From Candidatus Shapirobacteria bacterium (GTDB taxonomy: Bacteria; Patescibacteria; Microgenomatia; UBA12405), in NCBI GenBank assembly GCA_028704885.1, contig JAQWEN010000001.1:671492-735491 (forward strand): a stretch of 64,000 nucleotides of DNA. Direction: 5' to 3'. Position numbers and translations under genes: made by a program. Shown here piece after piece: positions 17,301 through 25,578 of this stretch. Below the pieces are notes generated by a model. The model made no database searches, was not told the DNA's origin, and saw only the letters and a program-made list of their open reading frames with translations. Position 1 is the stretch's first letter. Every line of letters begins with the position of its first letter.

Positions 17301-17636
17301 TTATGGTGTGGTTTTGTTTAATGTACCTGCGGATGTACTTGTAGGTGTGATTATTGGCTCAATTTGAATTGGATTTATAGTATCTTCTGTTGGTTTGAAA
17401 GATTTAATAATTGAAAAATCAAAAGGTTCTTCTGTATTTTTATTTTTTGATTCAATAGTAGAAATAATAGATAAATCTAGTGTTGGATTAATCTCTTTTA
17501 ATAAAACATTATTTTCAACCAATGTCTGTGGTTTTTTAAAAGAAAAATAACTCTTTTGAACAATAGAGAAAAATATAGTTACAAAAGTAAGAAAAGATAT
17601 AAAAACAAAATAGGAAGTAATTCTATTTTTTTTCAT
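17301..17636 (-). CDS. Small single-pass exported protein
   Basis: About 111 residues from ATG 17636 (MKKNRITSYFVF). I prefer this to the longer frame to 17708, which overlaps the PilO-like gene over its whole extension. One N-terminal hydrophobic helix is followed by a Ser/Thr/Pro-rich tail with no recognised domain (ending ITPTSTSAGTLNKTTP). The start overlaps the PilO-like stop by 14 bases and the stop abuts the next gene, so it is coupled to both. A pilus accessory or minor component is possible from position only. Confidence 0.6.
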   Translation of the reverse strand: MKKNRITSYFVFISFLTFVTIFFSIVQKSYFSFKKPQTLVENNVLLKEINPTLDLSIISTIESKNKNTEEPFDFSIIKSFKPTEDTINPIQIEPIITPTSTSAGTLNKTTP

Positions 17637-18261
17637 TGTTGTTGGGTAAAAAATATAAATCACTGGAAAGACTAATTTTAATATTTTTTGAATTAGCTTG
17701 ATTGACACTATCTGAATTTATTTGATTAATTTTAATATTGACAGTGTTGGCCAAGCGACGATTATTAAATATTTTCTTTACCATTTCTAAAACTGAAGAA
17801 TATTGACCTTCACCATTTATGTTAACTTGATAAGATTTATAAAATTGATTTTTATTATTTTCTTCTTTGTCTAAATTTAGACTAATTTGATTTATGTCTA
17901 ATGATGATTCTTTAAAAATGGTAGCTAAATTAGAAGTACCTTTATAATATTGACCAAGAGTAGGAAAACTGTCTTCAATTAGAGAATATTTTTCCTGCAC
18001 CTTAGCGTATGATTCTTGAGCTTTAATAACATTGGCAATTTTTGAATCAACTTTTTCGATAAAAGCCTCTTTAGACTTTATGTCTCCCATCAAAGAAAAA
18101 ATAGTAGTCATAGTCGGCATGATGGCAAAAAAGAGAAAAATAGCGATTAAAGTGAAAGTACCACCAATTTCCAAATATTTTAAGAATTTCTCATTTTCAG
18201 CCTGTTTACGAATGTAACTATACATTGGTCGAAGCTGAAACCAGTTTTTAGTGTCGATCAT
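17623..18261 (-). CDS. PilO-like type IV pilus inner-membrane protein
   Basis: PilO forms the inner-membrane alignment complex of type IV pili with PilN. The 212-residue protein has a short cytoplasmic N-terminus, one helix (about 30-55: LEIGGTFTLIAIFLFFAIMP), a coiled-coil stretch (IKSKEAFIEKVDSKIANVIKAQ), then a ferredoxin-like periplasmic domain, where ATIFKESSLDINQISL fits the PilO pattern. It overlaps the PilN-like gene by four bases. No pilM, pilB or pilC is in the window, so the rest must be elsewhere. Confidence 0.7.
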   Translation of the reverse strand: MIDTKNWFQLRPMYSYIRKQAENEKFLKYLEIGGTFTLIAIFLFFAIMPTMTTIFSLMGDIKSKEAFIEKVDSKIANVIKAQESYAKVQEKYSLIEDSFPTLGQYYKGTSNLATIFKESSLDINQISLNLDKEENNKNQFYKSYQVNINGEGQYSSVLEMVKKIFNNRRLANTVNIKINQINSDSVNQANSKNIKISLSSDLYFLPNNNEKK

Positions 18262-18836
18262 ATTTTAGTAACTGCCTTGGTTGTTTTAAAAAATAAAGTA
18301 AGGGAAATGGAATATTTATTTTCTTTTTCTTTCTTTTCTATTTTATTAATATCTACCTGATCAATGTCAGGATTTAGCATAAGGTTAGTAATAAAAGAAA
18401 CTATACTTTCCTCTTTATATGCGGTTAAGGAAGTATCAATAACAGTTGATTTTATTTTTTCATCCCTGGAAACTGAAAGACTTTCATAAAATAAATCTTC
18501 GGGAGTACTTGTGATTAGTGAATTGATTTGGTTGCTATATTCTGGTTGATTGGAATAAAAATCCTTGATATAGCTTAGTCTTTGCTGTAATTGGACAAAT
18601 TCTGTCTCAAAAGGAACAATGCTTTCCAACACTGCTTGTTTTTGACGAGCAATTTCGGAAAGATCAGAATTTTTACGATCTAACCAAAAACGAGAAATAA
18701 AAACAGAAATAACAATTAGTTCGGTTAAAATTATAGTGACTCTACCGGTAGTAGTAATCCATTTGAAAAAACGAGCCCCAAATGATCTTGGGTTTTCGGA
18801 TTCAGGTAAAAGAGAAATCTCTTTTTTTACAGCCAT
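18258..18836 (-). CDS. PilN-like type IV pilus assembly protein
   Basis: A 192-residue bitopic protein. The N-terminal ISLLPESENP corresponds to the conserved (I/V)NLLP segment with which PilN binds PilM. One helix follows (TIILTELIVISVFISRFWL, about 33-52), then a coiled coil (IARQKQAVLESIVPFETEFVQLQQRL) and a compact domain resembling the PilN/GspL fold. Order and overlap with the PilO-like gene strengthen the call. It starts 17 bases after the murJ stop on the same strand. Confidence 0.72.
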   Translation of the reverse strand: MAVKKEISLLPESENPRSFGARFFKWITTTGRVTIILTELIVISVFISRFWLDRKNSDLSEIARQKQAVLESIVPFETEFVQLQQRLSYIKDFYSNQPEYSNQINSLITSTPEDLFYESLSVSRDEKIKSTVIDTSLTAYKEESIVSFITNLMLNPDIDQVDINKIEKKEKENKYSISLTLFFKTTKAVTKI

Positions 18837-18853
18837 ATATTCAGTATATACGA

Positions 18854-20467
18854 CTATTTGCGGAAAATAAAATCCTTAAATTTAAAATAGTATTTTTGGT
18901 AATCTTTAACTTCTTCCAACTTTAAGAAGTTAACTGAAAATATGTAGGTAATTAAGCCAATAAATGAAGAAATCAGAGTTAAAGTTAGAACTGGAATAAC
19001 ATGGGTAGTATCTAAAATAAAAAGATCTAGAAATTTAATAGATAACCAACTGCTAATCCCCATTAAAACTGCTGATATTGATATTTTGTAAAATTTAGTG
19101 AACATAGTAAACCAATTAAAACCATCCACAATCTTAATAAACATAGTTAATAAACCAAAAAGCTGAATTAAGTTACCAACAGATGCACTAATAGCCAAAC
19201 CAACAACACCGAGACTAGTAAAGTTAACAAAATAATAACTGGTAACAATATTTACAGCCAAGGAGATCATGGAGATAAAAAATGGAACTTTAGTATTATG
19301 AAGAGCATAAAATGCTCTAATTAAAATTTGAATTACGGCTTGACAAATTATGCCGGGAACTAAAAAGGCTAAAATTTTGGAAGTTAAAATAGTGGCTGTC
19401 CAGGGAAACTCACGAGATCCATAGAGAAGTCTAATAATAGAGACTCTTTCGACTAAAATTAAAATACTAATAGGAACAGCAATAAATAAACTTTGAATTA
19501 TAATTCGATGGACGGTAGTTCTAAAAGTGTTTAATTCATTTCGGGCGATGTTTTTTGAAAGAATTGGTAATGAAGCTTGACCAACAGTAGTACCAAAGAT
19601 ACGACTAGGCAAATACATAAATTGGAGAGCTAAATTTAGAAGAGAGATAGATCCAGAAGCTAAGGTACTGGCAAAAAAGAGAGTAACAGTATTTTCAATT
19701 TCACCCAAACCTAGGGATAAAATTCTGGGGATCATGAGACGAAAAATTTCTTTAACTCCACTTAATTTTGTCCTGATTATAGGGTAATAAACAAAACCCT
19801 GACGGCGGAGGACGGGGACTTGAATGGCAAAATGAAAAAAGGCACCAACAACAGCGCCGATGGCAACTCCATAAATACCAAAAATTGGAGCTAGGGTAAA
19901 AATACTGATAATAATGAAGAGATTGTAAATAATAGGGGTGAGGGCAGGAACAATAAAAACTTGATTAACTTGAAGAATGGCAGTGGCAAAATTACTAAGA
20001 AGAAAAAATATTTGAGCAATAAGTAAAATTCGACTAAGACTGGCCATTAAAGATAGTTGATCCGGAGAAAAACCAGCAGCGATAAGGCTAGAGATTGGTT
20101 TAATAAAAATAAAAGCAATTATGGAAATAATTGTGAAGGCAATTAAAAGAAGATTAATAACAGTGGAAGCAATTTCGTCGGCAACTTTCTTATTTTTATG
20201 TAAATAATTCGAAAAAACTGGGATAAAAGAGGCTGACAGAACACCGGTAACTAATAATTTAAAAATTAGGTCGGGAAGGCGAAAAGCGGCATTATAAACA
20301 TCGAGTTGGGCTAAACAGCAGGAAAAAAACTTAGCATATAAAAAACGATTTCTTAAAAGACCAAGGATTGAAGAAAGACCAAAAGCTATGGCTAAAACTA
20401 AAGAAGCTGACAAAATGGTACTTTGTTTTTTTTGACTTATTAGCTGAATCCTCTCTTTAAAGGTCAT
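18854..20467 (-). CDS. murJ: Lipid II flippase MurJ
   Basis: MurJ moves lipid II across the cytoplasmic membrane for peptidoglycan synthesis. The 537-residue protein has about 14 helices and the family's N-terminal block (LGLLRNRFLYAKFF, DVYNAAFRLPDLIFKLLVTGVLSASFIPVF), then FGTTVGQASLPILS and FYALHNTKVPF in the middle. Length is normal. A TATAAT ends seven bases upstream of the ATG (20475-20480), so this is probably the first gene of a minus-strand unit that continues into the pilN/pilO-like genes. It is divergent from rpsT. Confidence 0.93.
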   Translation of the reverse strand: MTFKERIQLISQKKQSTILSASLVLAIAFGLSSILGLLRNRFLYAKFFSCCLAQLDVYNAAFRLPDLIFKLLVTGVLSASFIPVFSNYLHKNKKVADEIASTVINLLLIAFTIISIIAFIFIKPISSLIAAGFSPDQLSLMASLSRILLIAQIFFLLSNFATAILQVNQVFIVPALTPIIYNLFIIISIFTLAPIFGIYGVAIGAVVGAFFHFAIQVPVLRRQGFVYYPIIRTKLSGVKEIFRLMIPRILSLGLGEIENTVTLFFASTLASGSISLLNLALQFMYLPSRIFGTTVGQASLPILSKNIARNELNTFRTTVHRIIIQSLFIAVPISILILVERVSIIRLLYGSREFPWTATILTSKILAFLVPGIICQAVIQILIRAFYALHNTKVPFFISMISLAVNIVTSYYFVNFTSLGVVGLAISASVGNLIQLFGLLTMFIKIVDGFNWFTMFTKFYKISISAVLMGISSWLSIKFLDLFILDTTHVIPVLTLTLISSFIGLITYIFSVNFLKLEEVKDYQKYYFKFKDFIFRK

Positions 20468-20474
20468 AATTTGA

Positions 20475-20480
20475 ATTATA
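20475..20480 (-). promoter_or_regulatory. -10 box of a leaderless transcript (murJ)
   Basis: TATAAT on the minus strand, seven bases before the murJ ATG. The -35 region (TATATAATCT) is poor. Confidence 0.5.
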
Positions 20481-20507
20481 TCTGATTATTAACTAGATTA
20501 TATATGG

Positions 20508-20536
20508 TTGTAAATAAGGAAAAGATAAGATAAAAT
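20508..20536 (+). promoter_or_regulatory. rpsT promoter, leaderless
   Basis: TTGTAA, a 17-base spacer and TAAAAT. The -10 ends seven bases before the ATG at 20544, so transcription should start at or next to the start codon. Confidence 0.65.
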
Positions 20537-20543
20537 ATTGCTC

Positions 20544-20864
20544 ATGCCAATCAGTTTATCTGCAAAAAAATCACTAAGAAAGTCCTTAAAAAATCATAAG
20601 GATAATGTTTCTTTTAAAAATACGCTTAAAACTACTGTTAAAAAGTTTTTAGCTAAGCCAACTGCTGAAGGTTTAAAAGAAGTTTATTCTATTTTAGACA
20701 AGGCTGTAAAAAAGAATCTTTTTCACAAAAATAAAAGCGACAGACTTAAGTCTAACTATTCCAAAAAAGTTGGAACCGAAGGGGTTAAGAAAGTTGTAGT
20801 TAAAAAAAGACCAGCTAAAAAAGTGGTTAAAAAGACAGGTAAAAAGTCTAATAAAAAAATGTAA
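20544..20864 (+). CDS. rpsT: 30S ribosomal protein S20
   Basis: Binds 16S rRNA early in small-subunit assembly. From ATG 20544 the product has 106 residues. SAKKSLRKSLKN, LKTTVKKF, YSILDKAVKKNLFHKNKSDRLKS matches the S20 core of three helices. The last 30 residues are an extra lysine/valine-rich tail (VVVKKRPAKKVVKKTGKK), as often seen on ribosomal proteins of this group. A TTG six bases upstream in frame is less likely because it lies on the -10 box. A strong terminator follows at 20909. Confidence 0.9.
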   Translation: MPISLSAKKSLRKSLKNHKDNVSFKNTLKTTVKKFLAKPTAEGLKEVYSILDKAVKKNLFHKNKSDRLKSNYSKKVGTEGVKKVVVKKRPAKKVVKKTGKKSNKKM

Positions 20865-20908
20865 TAGCCACAGAAGTTTGGATTTATCCAAATAATGTGG
20901 CAAAATAG

Positions 20909-20932
20909 GAGTATCGAAAGATACTCTTTTTT
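20909..20932 (+). terminator. Intrinsic terminator after rpsT
   Basis: GAGTATC-GAAA-GATACTC, a perfect seven-base stem with a GNRA tetraloop, followed by TTTTTTG. It separates rpsT from metG. Confidence 0.85.
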
Positions 20933-20950
20933 GTTTTTTAAAGTTAAACT

Positions 20951-22357
20951 ATGAACAAATTTTTTATAACAACCCCAATTTATTACATTAATGATATTCC
21001 TCATATCGGTCATACCTGTACAACGGTGGCGGCTGATGTGGTGGCCAGACTTCACCGAGCCAAAGGAGAAGAGGTTTTCTTTTTGACCGGAACTGATGAG
21101 CATGGACAAAAAGTGGCGGAAACAGCCCAAAAAGAAGGCTTGGAAGTTAAAGCATATTGCGATAAAATTTCACCAAGATTTGAAGAAGCTTGGAAAAAGT
21201 TGGACATTAGTTTTGATTTTTTTATCAGAACTACTGATCCTCGACATGAAAAAGTGGTAGCCGAAGTTTTGCAAAAAATTTACGATAAAGGTGATGTTTA
21301 TAAAGCCAAATATGAAGGCTTATATTGTGTCGGCTGTGAAAAATTTTTAACTGAATCAGAATTAGTTGATAATCATTGTGGACTTCATCCACCAGAAAAA
21401 ACCGTTTTTAAAAGTGAAGAAAATTGGTTTTTTAAATTGAGTAAATATGTGCCGGAAATTATTAAACTGATTGAAAATGATAAAACTAATTACATCTACC
21501 CTATTGGAAAAAAACTGGAAATATTGGCAAAACTTAAGTCTGGAGTAAAAGATGTTTCGATATCCCGGGAAAATGTGGAATGGGGAATTCCAACCCCTTG
21601 GGACAAAAGCCAAACAGTTTATGTATGGTTTGACGCTTTAATTAATTATTACAGTGCAACACAGTTTGTCGAAGGTAAAAAAGACTTTTGGCCGGCTGAT
21701 TTACATTTATTAGGAAAAGAGATTTTATGGTTTCATACTGTTATCTGGCAAGCAATGTTGTTGTCGGCTGAAATTTCGTTACCTAAAAAAACTTATACTC
21801 ACAGTTTTTATATGATTGATGGTCAAAAAATGTCCAAATCATTGGGAAATGTAATTTCGCCACAACAATTAGTTGATCTGTTTGGAGTAGAGGAGAGTAA
21901 ATATTTAATTGTCAGATCTTTTCCGTCAGAAAATGATTCGGATGTGGGTATTAATCGATTTAAAGAAAAATATAATGCAGATTTAGCCAATAATTTGGGA
22001 AATTTAGTTTCTAGAGTAGCTAAATTAGCTGAAGGACAAAAAACAGAAGAAGAGAAAATTGAGTTTGATAATGAATTTGAAGAATTAATTAATAATCTTA
22101 AATTAGACGAAGCATTTGAATTGGTTTTTAATAAATATGTTGATGCTTCAAATTTAAAACTAAATCAAACTAGTCCATGGAAATTGGAAAAAGAAAATCC
22201 AGAAAGAATTGCTGTCTTAAACGAATGTATCAAAAACATTCGAAAAGCTGCCTTTCATCTCCAAATTTTAATGCCAAAAGTGGCAGAAAAAATCGAAAAT
22301 TGCTTTAAAAATGAAGTAAAACCGCTTTCAGAATCTTTATTTCCGAGGATAAAATAA
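20951..22357 (+). CDS. metG: Methionyl-tRNA synthetase
   Basis: Charges tRNA(Met) with methionine. The 468-residue enzyme has TTPIYYINDIPHIGHTCTT (the HIGH-type motif), GTDEHGQKVAE, a zinc knuckle with CVGC and a CGLH partner (about residues 122-142) and KMSKS in GQKMSKSLGNVISP. It ends after the anticodon-binding helical domain and lacks the C-terminal dimerisation/tRNA-binding extension, a common short form. It lies just after the rpsT terminator and one base upstream of the tatD start, so the two form an operon. Confidence 0.96.
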   Translation: MNKFFITTPIYYINDIPHIGHTCTTVAADVVARLHRAKGEEVFFLTGTDEHGQKVAETAQKEGLEVKAYCDKISPRFEEAWKKLDISFDFFIRTTDPRHEKVVAEVLQKIYDKGDVYKAKYEGLYCVGCEKFLTESELVDNHCGLHPPEKTVFKSEENWFFKLSKYVPEIIKLIENDKTNYIYPIGKKLEILAKLKSGVKDVSISRENVEWGIPTPWDKSQTVYVWFDALINYYSATQFVEGKKDFWPADLHLLGKEILWFHTVIWQAMLLSAEISLPKKTYTHSFYMIDGQKMSKSLGNVISPQQLVDLFGVEESKYLIVRSFPSENDSDVGINRFKEKYNADLANNLGNLVSRVAKLAEGQKTEEEKIEFDNEFEELINNLKLDEAFELVFNKYVDASNLKLNQTSPWKLEKENPERIAVLNECIKNIRKAAFHLQILMPKVAEKIENCFKNEVKPLSESLFPRIK

Positions 22358-22358
22358 G

Positions 22359-23069
22359 ATGATTGATACCCATGCTCACTTGGAAAGATTGTGCGACATT
22401 GATAAGGGGATTGATAAAATCATTTTGGCGGCATCAGATGTGACTGATTCAAAAAATAACCTATTATTGGGCGAAATATATCCAGATAAATTATTGGTAA
22501 GTGTAGGTATTCACCCAATGGAAAGCCAAGACTCCCCTGCTAAACTTGAAAAAATAGTTGAGGAAAATTATCAAAAAATTGGGGCAATTGGTGAATGTGG
22601 ATTAGATTTCTCGGGTGAATTTGATAAAGAGAAGCAGATTATTGTTTTTAAAAAACAAATAGAATTGGCTCAAAAATATAAATTACCCTTAATCATTCAT
22701 GCCAGAAAAGCAGTTGATGAAGTAGTGGAAATTTTAAAAGAATATAAGGATTTATCCGGAGTATTTCATTGTTATGCCGGTGGTAATAAAAGAATTAAAA
22801 AAATATTAGATCTGGGATTTTATTTTGGAATTGACGGAAATTTGACTTATGAAGCGGGGTTGGAAGAAGTTGTGAAAAATATACCTAAAGATAGGCTGGT
22901 TTTAGAAACTGATTCCCCTTATTTAACACCAGTACCATTTAGAGGTGAAATTAATAGTCCAAAAAATGTGGAATATATTTATAAAAAAGTGGCGGAAATT
23001 TGGGATTTAAGTTTTGAAGAAACAGAAAAAATAGTTGACGGAAATGCAAAAAGATTATTTGGTTTTTAA
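22359..23069 (+). CDS. TatD-family metal-dependent hydrolase
   Basis: Amidohydrolase-fold protein whose relatives act as metal-dependent DNases or exonucleases. The 236 residues carry the metal ligands HAH (residues 4-6: DTHAHLE), EC in GAIGECGLDF, the histidine in PLIIHARKA, the histidine in GVFHCYAG and the aspartate in LETDSPYL. The usual RNEP segment near the end is replaced by FRGEINSP. Its start follows the metG stop after one base, a common neighbour pair in bacteria. A palindromic element starts right at its stop. Confidence 0.9.
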   Translation: MIDTHAHLERLCDIDKGIDKIILAASDVTDSKNNLLLGEIYPDKLLVSVGIHPMESQDSPAKLEKIVEENYQKIGAIGECGLDFSGEFDKEKQIIVFKKQIELAQKYKLPLIIHARKAVDEVVEILKEYKDLSGVFHCYAGGNKRIKKILDLGFYFGIDGNLTYEAGLEEVVKNIPKDRLVLETDSPYLTPVPFRGEINSPKNVEYIYKKVAEIWDLSFEETEKIVDGNAKRLFGF

Positions 23070-23114
23070 ACCCCTCTCTGGATAAACCGGCATCTCCCCT
23101 TGATAAAGGGGAAA
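23068..23114. repeat. Double-hairpin palindromic element, copy C
   Basis: AACCCCTCTCTGG with a weak CCGG partner, then TCTCCCCTTGATAAAGGGGA as a clear hairpin. It lies between the tatD stop and the convergent thioredoxin-like gene. Same orientation as copy D at 23374. Confidence 0.7.
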
Positions 23115-23116
23115 TA

Positions 23117-23359
23117 TTATTTTTGAAAGTCGGAAATGATGACTTCGAGCTCTTTAATTGATGGGTAGCGGTCCATAAAAGCAACTTCACCATCGATTAA
23201 AAGAATAGTTTTGCCTTGTAGACCCATACTGATTACTTTTGACATATCTTTGACATATTCCGGATCGTAATCAATTTGAAGACGCTGACAAGCAAGTTCG
23301 AGATTGGTAAATAATTGCTTGCCTTGTGGAGTACCACGATCAAAAAGTTGAATTTTCAT
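23117..23359 (-). CDS. Small thioredoxin-fold protein lacking the CxxC site
   Basis: An 80-residue protein with the beta-alpha-beta order of small thioredoxin-like 'redox-active disulfide protein 2' relatives: MKIQLFDRG, helix to LACQRLQ, then KTILLIDGEVAFMDRYPSIKELEVII, where VxDGxxxxxxxPS is typical. Where the family has CxxC there is TPQG (about residues 10-13), and the cis-proline position is not proline either, so disulfide chemistry is not expected. The start has a TATAAT five bases upstream. The gene is bracketed by copies C and D of the palindromic element. Confidence 0.6.
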   Translation of the reverse strand: MKIQLFDRGTPQGKQLFTNLELACQRLQIDYDPEYVKDMSKVISMGLQGKTILLIDGEVAFMDRYPSIKELEVIISDFQK

Positions 23360-23373
23360 AATCTATTATAACA

Positions 23374-23419
23374 AAATCTCTCTCGGCTTCGCCGCATCTC
23401 CCTTTAATAAAGGGAGAAA
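23374..23419. repeat. Double-hairpin palindromic element, copy D
   Basis: AATCTCTCT, then CGGCTTCGCCG hairpin, then TCTCCCTTTAATAAAGGGAGA hairpin, then AATTTTTT. It is the best-formed copy. It lies between the thioredoxin-like gene and the HEPN-like gene. Confidence 0.75.
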
Positions 23420-23429
23420 TTTTTTATTT

Positions 23430-23951
23430 TTACATAAAAAATGAAAATAAATCTGAAATTGTTTGATTTATCTGATTCATTTCTAATTTAAGTTCATCAA
23501 GATTAACTTGTTTATAAGCCGATAAAAAATCAAAATTTTTCCCTCTTTGAAACGCTTTTTGCATATTAGTTTTAGTCGTAGATGGTGAAATTCCTTCTTT
23601 GTTATTTCCAAATTCTATACTCCATAAAGAATGAGAAATGTCATTCCTAATTTCGCATGCTTTTTTACATTTTATATAAATTTCTTTAAATTCTTCTGCT
23701 TTTTCAATTCCTTTTCTTTCAATAATTAGGGATCTTAATAATTCTAGTTTTTCAATATATTCTAAATTGACAGTAATTCTTTCTCCTATTAATTGGCTTT
23801 TATTAGCGTTATCAACTTTTGGATTAATTAATTCCCAAATCATAAACTCAATAAAATGCTCTAAATGATTTAAGCAAACAACTATTCCTCCAATAGAAGC
23901 TAAATATTCTTTTGTTTTGGAATTTTCGAAATTAAATAATATTGCTGCCAT
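23430..23951 (-). CDS. Unknown helical protein with an RNxxxH motif
   Basis: A 173-residue, largely helical protein without membrane segments. Residues 102-107 read RNDISH, followed by SLW, the Rx4H pattern used by HEPN-type RNases and by related helical proteins of unknown role (LNHLEHFIEFMIWEL near the N-terminus fits a helical bundle). The family is not certain: the motif is short and can occur by chance. It follows folD by 12 bases on the same strand and has an ordinary composition. If it is a HEPN protein, no partner nucleotidyltransferase is seen beside it. Confidence 0.6.
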   Translation of the reverse strand: MAAILFNFENSKTKEYLASIGGIVVCLNHLEHFIEFMIWELINPKVDNANKSQLIGERITVNLEYIEKLELLRSLIIERKGIEKAEEFKEIYIKCKKACEIRNDISHSLWSIEFGNNKEGISPSTTKTNMQKAFQRGKNFDFLSAYKQVNLDELKLEMNQINQTISDLFSFFM

Positions 23952-23963
23952 TTCTGGATTATA

Positions 23964-24794
23964 TTAATTTTTTGCAATTTGGACGGTATTGAAAAGAAGA
24001 GAAGCAATAGTCATGGGACCGACACCGCCGGGAACTGGAGTGATAAAACTAGCAATTTTTGAAACTTGGTCAAAATCAAAATCACCGGAAACTTGGCCAT
24101 TTGAATCGGTGCCAAAACCAACATCAATAACAACAGCCCCTTCTCTAATAAAATCTTTGGTTAAAAATTTTGGCTTACCGACTGCGGAAATTAAGATATC
24201 AGCCTTTTGACAAATTTCTTTTAAATTTTGGGTATGAGAATGACAAATAGTTACGGTAGAATTTTTACCTAATAATAGGGCAAATAATGGAATAGAAACT
24301 TCAGAACTACGACCAATTATTACCGCGTTTTTACCGCTGATATCAATTTTATATTCTTCTAGAAGTTTGATTATTCCACAAGCAGTGGCCGAGGCGATTC
24401 CAGTGGAGCCTTTTTGAAAAAGAAGACCAAGATTAAAAGGGTTAAGGCCATCGGCATCTTTTTTATGATCAATATTAGCTAAAACTTTTTCAGTGTCAAT
24501 TTGGGAAGGAAGAGGAAGTTGAACCATAAAAGCAGTAATTGAATCATCTTTATTTAATTTATTTACCAAAGATAAAAGATCGGCGGTAGTTGAAGATTCG
24601 CTAAGTTGATGAACATTACCACTGATACCAATTGATTGAGCTTTTTGCTGTTTTAGAGCCACATATTTTTGACTGGCAGAATCGGTACCAACAATAATTA
24701 TGTCTAGAGTTGGTTTTAATTTGAAATTTGAAATTTTTAATTTTAAATCGTCAAGAATTTTTTGAGAAAGAGTTTTGCCATCAAGAATGATCAT
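23964..24794 (-). CDS. folD: Bifunctional methylenetetrahydrofolate dehydrogenase/cyclohydrolase
   Basis: Interconverts 5,10-methylene- and 10-formyl-tetrahydrofolate. The 276 residues include YVALKQQKAQSIGI (with the catalytic lysine region), MVQLPLPSQID, DADGLNPFN, the NADP-site GRSSEVSIPLFALLLG and PVPGGVGPMTIASLL. Full length. It overlaps the map stop by four bases, so the two are translationally coupled. In a reduced genome it may serve formyl-Met-tRNA formation, which would fit coupling to methionine aminopeptidase; that is inference. Confidence 0.95.
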   Translation of the reverse strand: MIILDGKTLSQKILDDLKLKISNFKLKPTLDIIIVGTDSASQKYVALKQQKAQSIGISGNVHQLSESSTTADLLSLVNKLNKDDSITAFMVQLPLPSQIDTEKVLANIDHKKDADGLNPFNLGLLFQKGSTGIASATACGIIKLLEEYKIDISGKNAVIIGRSSEVSIPLFALLLGKNSTVTICHSHTQNLKEICQKADILISAVGKPKFLTKDFIREGAVVIDVGFGTDSNGQVSGDFDFDQVSKIASFITPVPGGVGPMTIASLLFNTVQIAKN

Positions 24795-25546
24795 ATTGTT
24801 AGTATCTCATAACCAGTTTTAGTAATTAAAACAGTGTGTTCGAATTGGGCTGATAACGATCCATCTAGAGTACGAATAGTCCAACCATCATGTCGATCGA
24901 GAGTAACTCTATAATTTGTAGAAGCATTAATCATAGGTTCGATAGTAAAAATCATTCCCTCTTTTAAAATAACTTTTTCTTGGTTGGTGTCGAAATGAAA
25001 AATAAAAGGATCTTCGTGAAAACTAAGGCCAACCCCATGACCACCAAGTTCACGAACTATACTGTAACCTTTTTTATTGGCGATTGGCTCGATTACTTTA
25101 CCAACACAATTATTTAATAATTTGCCTGGTTTAAGGCATTTTATAGATTGATTTAGGGCATATTTTGTGGTCTCAATTAAATCTTGAGCTTTTTTGGTAA
25201 TTTTACCGACTGGAAAAGAAGCAGAAACATCGCCATAATAACCATTTAAAATGGTGGTGACATCAAGATTGATAATATCCCCTTCTTTTAAAATTTCATT
25301 AGGAGAAGGAATACCATGACAAACAACATTATTAATGGAAGTACAGATGCTTTTGGGAAAACCGCTGTAATTTAGAGGAGCTGGAATGGCATCATGGTCG
25401 ATAATAAATTTATGACCAAGTTCATTTAGCTTTTCAGTAGAAATTCCCGGTTTAACAAATCGGGAAAGATACTTTAAAGTGACCGCCGCTAATTTGGACG
25501 ATTGACGAATACCTTCAATTTGAGTTTGATTTTTAATGATAATCAC
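24791..25546 (-). CDS. map: Methionine aminopeptidase, type I
   Basis: Removes the N-terminal methionine from new proteins. The 251-residue pita-bread enzyme shows INLDVTTILNGYYGDVSASFPVG (two metal-binding aspartates), GHGVGLSFHEDPFI (metal histidine) and MIFTIEPMIN (glutamate), and the last metal glutamate in QFEHTVLIT. The start is GTG at 25546 with TATAAT six bases upstream, another leaderless arrangement. It is divergent from the methyltransferase gene at 25579. Confidence 0.95.
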   Translation of the reverse strand: MIIIKNQTQIEGIRQSSKLAAVTLKYLSRFVKPGISTEKLNELGHKFIIDHDAIPAPLNYSGFPKSICTSINNVVCHGIPSPNEILKEGDIINLDVTTILNGYYGDVSASFPVGKITKKAQDLIETTKYALNQSIKCLKPGKLLNNCVGKVIEPIANKKGYSIVRELGGHGVGLSFHEDPFIFHFDTNQEKVILKEGMIFTIEPMINASTNYRVTLDRHDGWTIRTLDGSLSAQFEHTVLITKTGYEILTI

Positions 25547-25552
25547 TGGCTA

Positions 25553-25572
25553 ATTATACCGCATGTTAAAAT
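25553..25572. promoter_or_regulatory. Divergent leaderless -10 boxes (map and methyltransferase)
   Basis: TATAAT for map on the minus strand (25553-25558) lies six bases from its GTG. TAAAAT for the methyltransferase on the plus strand (25567-25572) lies six bases from its ATG. The whole gap between the two starts is 32 bases. Confidence 0.6.
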
Positions 25573-25578
25573 TCAGTC

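Noticed and set aside
20756..21130. Minus-strand frame across rpsT and metG
   Set aside because: It covers two conserved genes and a terminator on the other strand; no protein-like pattern.
22951..23193. Minus-strand frame with a PLSRG...SREGF segment
   Set aside because: It reads through the palindromic element and the tatD 3' end; the short peptide is only the translated repeat.
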